Below, piece by piece: positions 60,592-64,000 of a stretch of DNA of 64,000 nt. Position numbers and translations under genes: made by a program. The stretch's first letter is position 1; each line of letters opens with the position of its first letter. Origin of the DNA: Microvirga terrae. GTDB taxonomy: Bacteria; Pseudomonadota; Alphaproteobacteria; Rhizobiales; Beijerinckiaceae. The DNA lies in assembly GCF_013307435.2 (NCBI RefSeq), contig NZ_CP102845.1, positions 4,631,501 through 4,695,500 on the forward strand. The letters are read 5' to 3'. Below the pieces are notes generated by a model. It searched no databases, was not told the origin of the DNA, and saw only the letters and a list, made by a program, of their open reading frames with translations.

Positions 60592-63500
60592 ATGAGCGAT
60601 GAGCCGACCAAGAGCCTGGAAACCCAAGTGCCAAGCCGTACGGCCGCGATGGCGGATACGGTCAAAGTGGTGCGCGATCCGGGCCTGCCGGCTGCTCAAG
60701 GGCTTTACGACCCGTCTAACGAGCAGGATTCCTGCGGTGTCGGGTTTATCGCCGACATGAAGAACCGCAGGTCGCATGCGATCGTCGAGCAAGGCCTGTC
60801 CATCCTGCACAACCTCGATCACCGCGGCGCGGTCGGCGCCGATCCCAAGATGGGCGACGGCTGCGGCATCCTGGTTCAGATCCCGCACAAGTTCTTTGCC
60901 GCCGAATGCGCCAAGGTCGGCATCTGGCTTCCCGAGGAGGGACAGTACGGTGTCGGTCATCTGTTCATGCCCCGCGACCCGGAAGGCTTCCAACTCGTCG
61001 AGGAGATCGTCACCAAGGCGATCACCGATGAGGGCCTGCAGGTTCTCGGCTGGCGCGACGTGCCGGTCGATTCGAGCGATCTCGGCGAGAGCGTGAAGGC
61101 CACCGAGCCGCAGCACCGCCAGATCTTCATCGGCAAGGGCAAGGGAATGGACGATGCCGAGACCTTCGAGCGTCGCCTGTTCATCGCCCGCAAGGTGATC
61201 TCCAACGCCGTTTACGACATGAAGGATGGGCGCACCGCAGGCTATTACCCGGTCAGCCTGTCCTCGCGCACTATCGTCTACAAGGGCATGGTGCTCGTCA
61301 CGCAGCTGCGCGACTACTATCTCGATCTGCAGGATGAGCGCTTCGAGAGCGCCATCGCGCTCGTGCACCAGCGCTTCGCCACCAACACCTTCCCGACCTG
61401 GCAGCTCGCGCATCCCTACCGCATGGTCGCCCATAACGGCGAGATCAACACCCTGCGGGGCAACGTGAACTGGATGGCGGCCCGCCAGGCCTCCGTCGAT
61501 TCCGAGCTGTTCGGCAACGACATCTCGAAGCTCTGGCCGATCTCCTACGAGGGTCAGTCCGACACCGCCTGCTTCGACAACGCGCTCGAGTTCCTGGTGC
61601 GAGGCGGCTACTCGCTCTCGCACGCCATGATGATGCTGATCCCGGAGGCCTGGGCCGGCAACCCGCTCATGAACGACGATCGGCGCGCGTTCTACGAGTA
61701 TCACGCAGCCCTCATGGAGCCGTGGGATGGCCCGGCGGCCGTGTGCTTCACCGACGGCAAGCAGATCGGCGCGACGCTGGACCGCAACGGCCTGCGTCCG
61801 GCACGCTATCTCGTGACGGATGACGGGCTCGTGGTGCTCGCCTCCGAAATGGGCGTGCTGCCGATCCCGGAGGAAAGGATCGTCGAGAAGTGGCGCCTGC
61901 AGCCGGGCAAGATGCTGCTCATCGACCTCGAGGAAGGCCGCATCGTCTCCGACGACGAGATCAAGCAGCAGCTCTCGCAGGCGCACCCCTACAAGGAGTG
62001 GCTGAAGCGCACGCAGATCGTGCTCGAGGACCTGAAGCCCGTCCAGGCCAGAGAGTCCCGCACGGACGTGTCGCTCCTCGACCGCCAGCAGGCCTTCGGC
62101 TACACGGCGGAGGACCTCAAGCTTCTCATGCAGCCCATGGCCGTCACCGGTCAGGAGGCGGTCGGCTCCATGGGATCGGACACGCCGATCTCCGCGCTCT
62201 CCGACAAGCCGAAGCTGCTCTACACCTATTTCAAGCAGAACTTCGCCCAGGTGACGAACCCGCCGATCGATCCGATCCGCGAGGAGCTCGTCATGAGCCT
62301 GGTTTCGTTCATCGGCCCGCGTCCGAACATCCTCGATCTGGAAGGCACCTCGCGCCGCAAGCGGCTCGAAGTGCGCCAGCCGATCCTCACCAACGAGGAT
62401 CTGGAGAAGATCCGCTGCATCGGGCATTTCGAGGACCGCTTCGACACGAAGACCCTCGACATCACCTATGACGCGGAACTCGGAGCCGCCGCTCTCGACG
62501 GGGCGCTCGACCGCCTCTGCGACCGGGCGGAAGCGGCCGTGCACGGCGGCTACAACATCATCATCCTGTCCGACCGCATGGTCGGCCCGGACCGCATCCC
62601 GATCCCGGCGCTGCTGGCGACCGCGGCCGTGCACAACTACCTGATCCGCAAGGGCCTGCGCACCTCGGTGGGCCTGGTGGTCGAGTCCGGCGAGCCGCGC
62701 GAGATCCATCACTTCGCGTGCCTTGCCGGATACGGCGCGGAAGCGATCAACCCGTATCTCGCCTTCGAGACCATCGCGGCCATGCTCGAGGCCGGCGAGC
62801 TGCCGGAAGAGGTGGATGCCGACGAGGCGATCAAGCGCTACATCAAGTCCATCGGCAAGGGCCTGCTCAAGGTGATGTCCAAGATGGGCATCTCCACCTA
62901 CCAGTCCTATTGCGGCGCGCAGATCTTCGACGCGGTCGGCCTGAAGTCCGAATTCGTCGCGCGCGATTTCTTCGGCACCGCGACGACCATCGAAGGCATC
63001 GGCATGGACGAGGTTGCGGAGGAGAACGTCTGCCGCCATCGCGACGCCTTCGGCGACGCACCGATCTACCGCAACGCGCTCGATGTCGGCGGCGAATACG
63101 CCTATCGCCAGCGCGGGGAGGTCCATGCCTGGAATCCCGATACGGTCGCGACGCTGCAGCACGCCGTTCGCCTGAACGCGCAGGACCGGTACCGCGAATA
63201 CGCCCGCCTCGTGAACGAGCAGGACAACGAGCTCAAGACCATCCGCGGCCTCTTCCGCATCAAGACGGCAGACGAGGCGGGCCGTGCGCCCGTCGCCCTG
63301 AGCGCGGTCGAGCCGGCGCAGGAGATCGTGAAGCGGTTCTCCACCGGGGCCATGTCGTTCGGGTCGATCTCGAAGGAGGCGCACGAGACGCTGGCCCTCG
63401 CCATGAACTCAATCGGCGGCAAGTCCAATACCGGCGAAGGCGGCGAGGAGCCGGAGCGCTTCCGGCCTCTCTCCGACGGACGCTCCAAGCGTTCCGCCAT

Positions 63501-64000
63501 CAAGCAGGTGGCCTCCGGCCGCTTCGGCGTGACGACGGAATATCTCGTCAATGCCGACATGATGCAGATCAAGGTCGCGCAGGGCGCCAAGCCCGGCGAA
63601 GGCGGCCAGCTGCCCGGTCACAAGGTCGACGTGAAGATCGCCCGCGTGCGCCACTCGACTCCCGGCGTAGGCCTGATCTCGCCGCCGCCACACCACGACA
63701 TCTACTCCATCGAGGACCTGGCGCAGCTGATCTTCGACCTGAAGAACGTGAACCCGGCGGCCGACGTGTCGGTGAAGCTCGTGGCGGAAGTGGGCGTCGG
63801 CACGGTTGCGGCGGGCGTCGCCAAGGCGCGCGCCGATCACATCACGATCTCCGGCTTCGAGGGCGGCACCGGCGCCTCGCCCCTCACCTCGCTCAAGCAT
63901 GCCGGCTCCCCCTGGGAGATCGGCCTCGCCGAGACCCAGCAGACCCTCGTGCTCAACCGCCTGCGCGGGCGTGTCGCCCTGCAGGCCGATGGCGGTCTGC
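60592..64000 (+). CDS. gltB: Glutamate synthase large subunit (3' end outside window)
   Basis: About 1136 of some 1570 residues are visible. The enzyme makes two glutamates from 2-oxoglutarate and glutamine with NADPH. After a 47-residue propeptide the Ntn-hydrolase nucleophile is Cys48 in [13 protein letters not shown]; the glutaminase domain shows [20 protein letters not shown] and [15 protein letters not shown]. The central domain follows, then the FMN domain starts with [20 protein letters not shown] and [13 protein letters not shown], and [24 protein letters not shown] sequence near the edge. GltD is expected just beyond. ATG 60592 chosen (GAGGATCTGCC upstream). Confidence 0.95.
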   Translation, partial: MSDEPTKSLETQVPSRTAAMADTVKVVRDPGLPAAQGLYDPSNEQDSCGVGFIADMKNRRSHAIVEQGLSILHNLDHRGAVGADPKMGDGCGILVQIPHKFFAAECAKVGIWLPEEGQYGVGHLFMPRDPEGFQLVEEIVTKAITDEGLQVLGWRDVPVDSSDLGESVKATEPQHRQIFIGKGKGMDDAETFERRLFIARKVISNAVYDMKDGRTAGYYPVSLSSRTIVYKGMVLVTQLRDYYLDLQDERFESAIALVHQRFATNTFPTWQLAHPYRMVAHNGEINTLRGNVNWMAARQASVDSELFGNDISKLWPISYEGQSDTACFDNALEFLVRGGYSLSHAMMMLIPEAWAGNPLMNDDRRAFYEYHAALMEPWDGPAAVCFTDGKQIGATLDRNGLRPARYLVTDDGLVVLASEMGVLPIPEERIVEKWRLQPGKMLLIDLEEGRIVSDDEIKQQLSQAHPYKEWLKRTQIVLEDLKPVQARESRTDVSLLDRQQAFGYTAEDLKLLMQPMAVTGQEAVGSMGSDTPISALSDKPKLLYTYFKQNFAQVTNPPIDPIREELVMSLVSFIGPRPNILDLEGTSRRKRLEVRQPILTNEDLEKIRCIGHFEDRFDTKTLDITYDAELGAAALDGALDRLCDRAEAAVHGGYNIIILSDRMVGPDRIPIPALLATAAVHNYLIRKGLRTSVGLVVESGEPREIHHFACLAGYGAEAINPYLAFETIAAMLEAGELPEEVDADEAIKRYIKSIGKGLLKVMSKMGISTYQSYCGAQIFDAVGLKSEFVARDFFGTATTIEGIGMDEVAEENVCRHRDAFGDAPIYRNALDVGGEYAYRQRGEVHAWNPDTVATLQHAVRLNAQDRYREYARLVNEQDNELKTIRGLFRIKTADEAGRAPVALSAVEPAQEIVKRFSTGAMSFGSISKEAHETLALAMNSIGGKSNTGEGGEEPERFRPLSDGRSKRSAIKQVASGRFGVTTEYLVNADMMQIKVAQGAKPGEGGQLPGHKVDVKIARVRHSTPGVGLISPPPHHDIYSIEDLAQLIFDLKNVNPAADVSVKLVAEVGVGTVAAGVAKARADHITISGFEGGTGASPLTSLKHAGSPWEIGLAETQQTLVLNRLRGRVALQADGGL

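Noticed and set aside
60439..63384. 981-codon open frame on the minus strand opposite gltB
   Set aside because: It is a composition shadow of gltB: GC-rich codons on the opposite strand avoid stops. The plus strand encodes clear glutamate synthase motifs throughout, and the shadow translation is low-complexity and matches no family.
1..64000. CRISPR array, insertion sequence, prophage or integrated element ends
   Set aside because: No regularly spaced direct repeats, transposase, integrase or attachment duplication was seen; the tRNA-Val gene has no neighbouring integrase.

Overview
The window is a GC-rich (roughly two-thirds G+C by eye), gene-dense piece of an alphaproteobacterial genome, almost certainly Hyphomicrobiales (Rhizobiales) and most like the Methylobacteriaceae/Microvirga group. 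The evidence is the gene content: RcdA, CpdR, GapR and TrcR cell-cycle proteins, a three-subunit pntAA/AB/B transhydrogenase next to an aa3-oxidase subunit IV, 6S RNA beside the 5-formyl-THF cyclo-ligase gene, cysteine-free L31 and L36, and a RepABC-type repC. Glycolytic, ribosomal and tRNA genes argue for the main chromosome. I see no transposase, prophage or CRISPR array.

Layout. 0-3.8 kb (minus strand): exoD fragment, YmdB-type phosphoesterase, 5-formyl-THF cyclo-ligase with 6S RNA upstream, a GNAT protein, zapA and a DUF4164 gene. 4.1-9.7 kb: carbon block tkt-gap-pgk-fba, followed by a ThiE-like gene and a Sel1-repeat gene. 11.5-17.6 kb: inositol monophosphatase, a MotA/MotB-like pair, prolyl aminopeptidase, DUF3606 and an ABC exporter. 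17.7-21.2 kb: rpmE, rcdA, DUF1192, quinone oxidoreductase and trcR, with a perfect CtrA box and a near-consensus promoter. 21.2-32.8 kb: prpE, a TSUP permease, two YdcH-like genes, purEK, rpsU, a TPR lipoprotein, a nucleotidyltransferase-like gene, a GNAT gene and the pnt operon. 32.9-44.4 kb: glycosyltransferase, ABC1 kinase, a secreted RTX sugar dehydrogenase, pepF, the L,D-transpeptidase/MepK-like pair and a DUF1989 protein. 44.5-46.6 kb: an orphan repC with a predicted antisense RNA, then about 830 bp without a recognisable gene. 46.6-64 kb: gapR, DUF1244, two N-formylglutamate amidohydrolases, an EamA transporter, DUF1036-pyk, rpmJ with tRNA-Val, cpdR, an MFS transporter, hisN, a heat-shock hsp20 with a ROSE-like thermometer, ltaE and the first two-thirds of gltB.

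How they work together. tkt, gap, pgk, fba and pyk cover central sugar-phosphate metabolism. PntAAABB supplies NADPH and GltB uses it for ammonium assimilation. RcdA and CpdR are both accessory factors for ClpXP destruction of CtrA, and rcdA has a CtrA box upstream, suggesting a feedback loop. The most unusual signals are the orphan repC with ctRNA-like module, a palindromic repeat family that always precedes a plus-strand start codon in the same orientation, a terminator whose 3' arm carries the next gene's start codon, and the ROSE-like thermometer.
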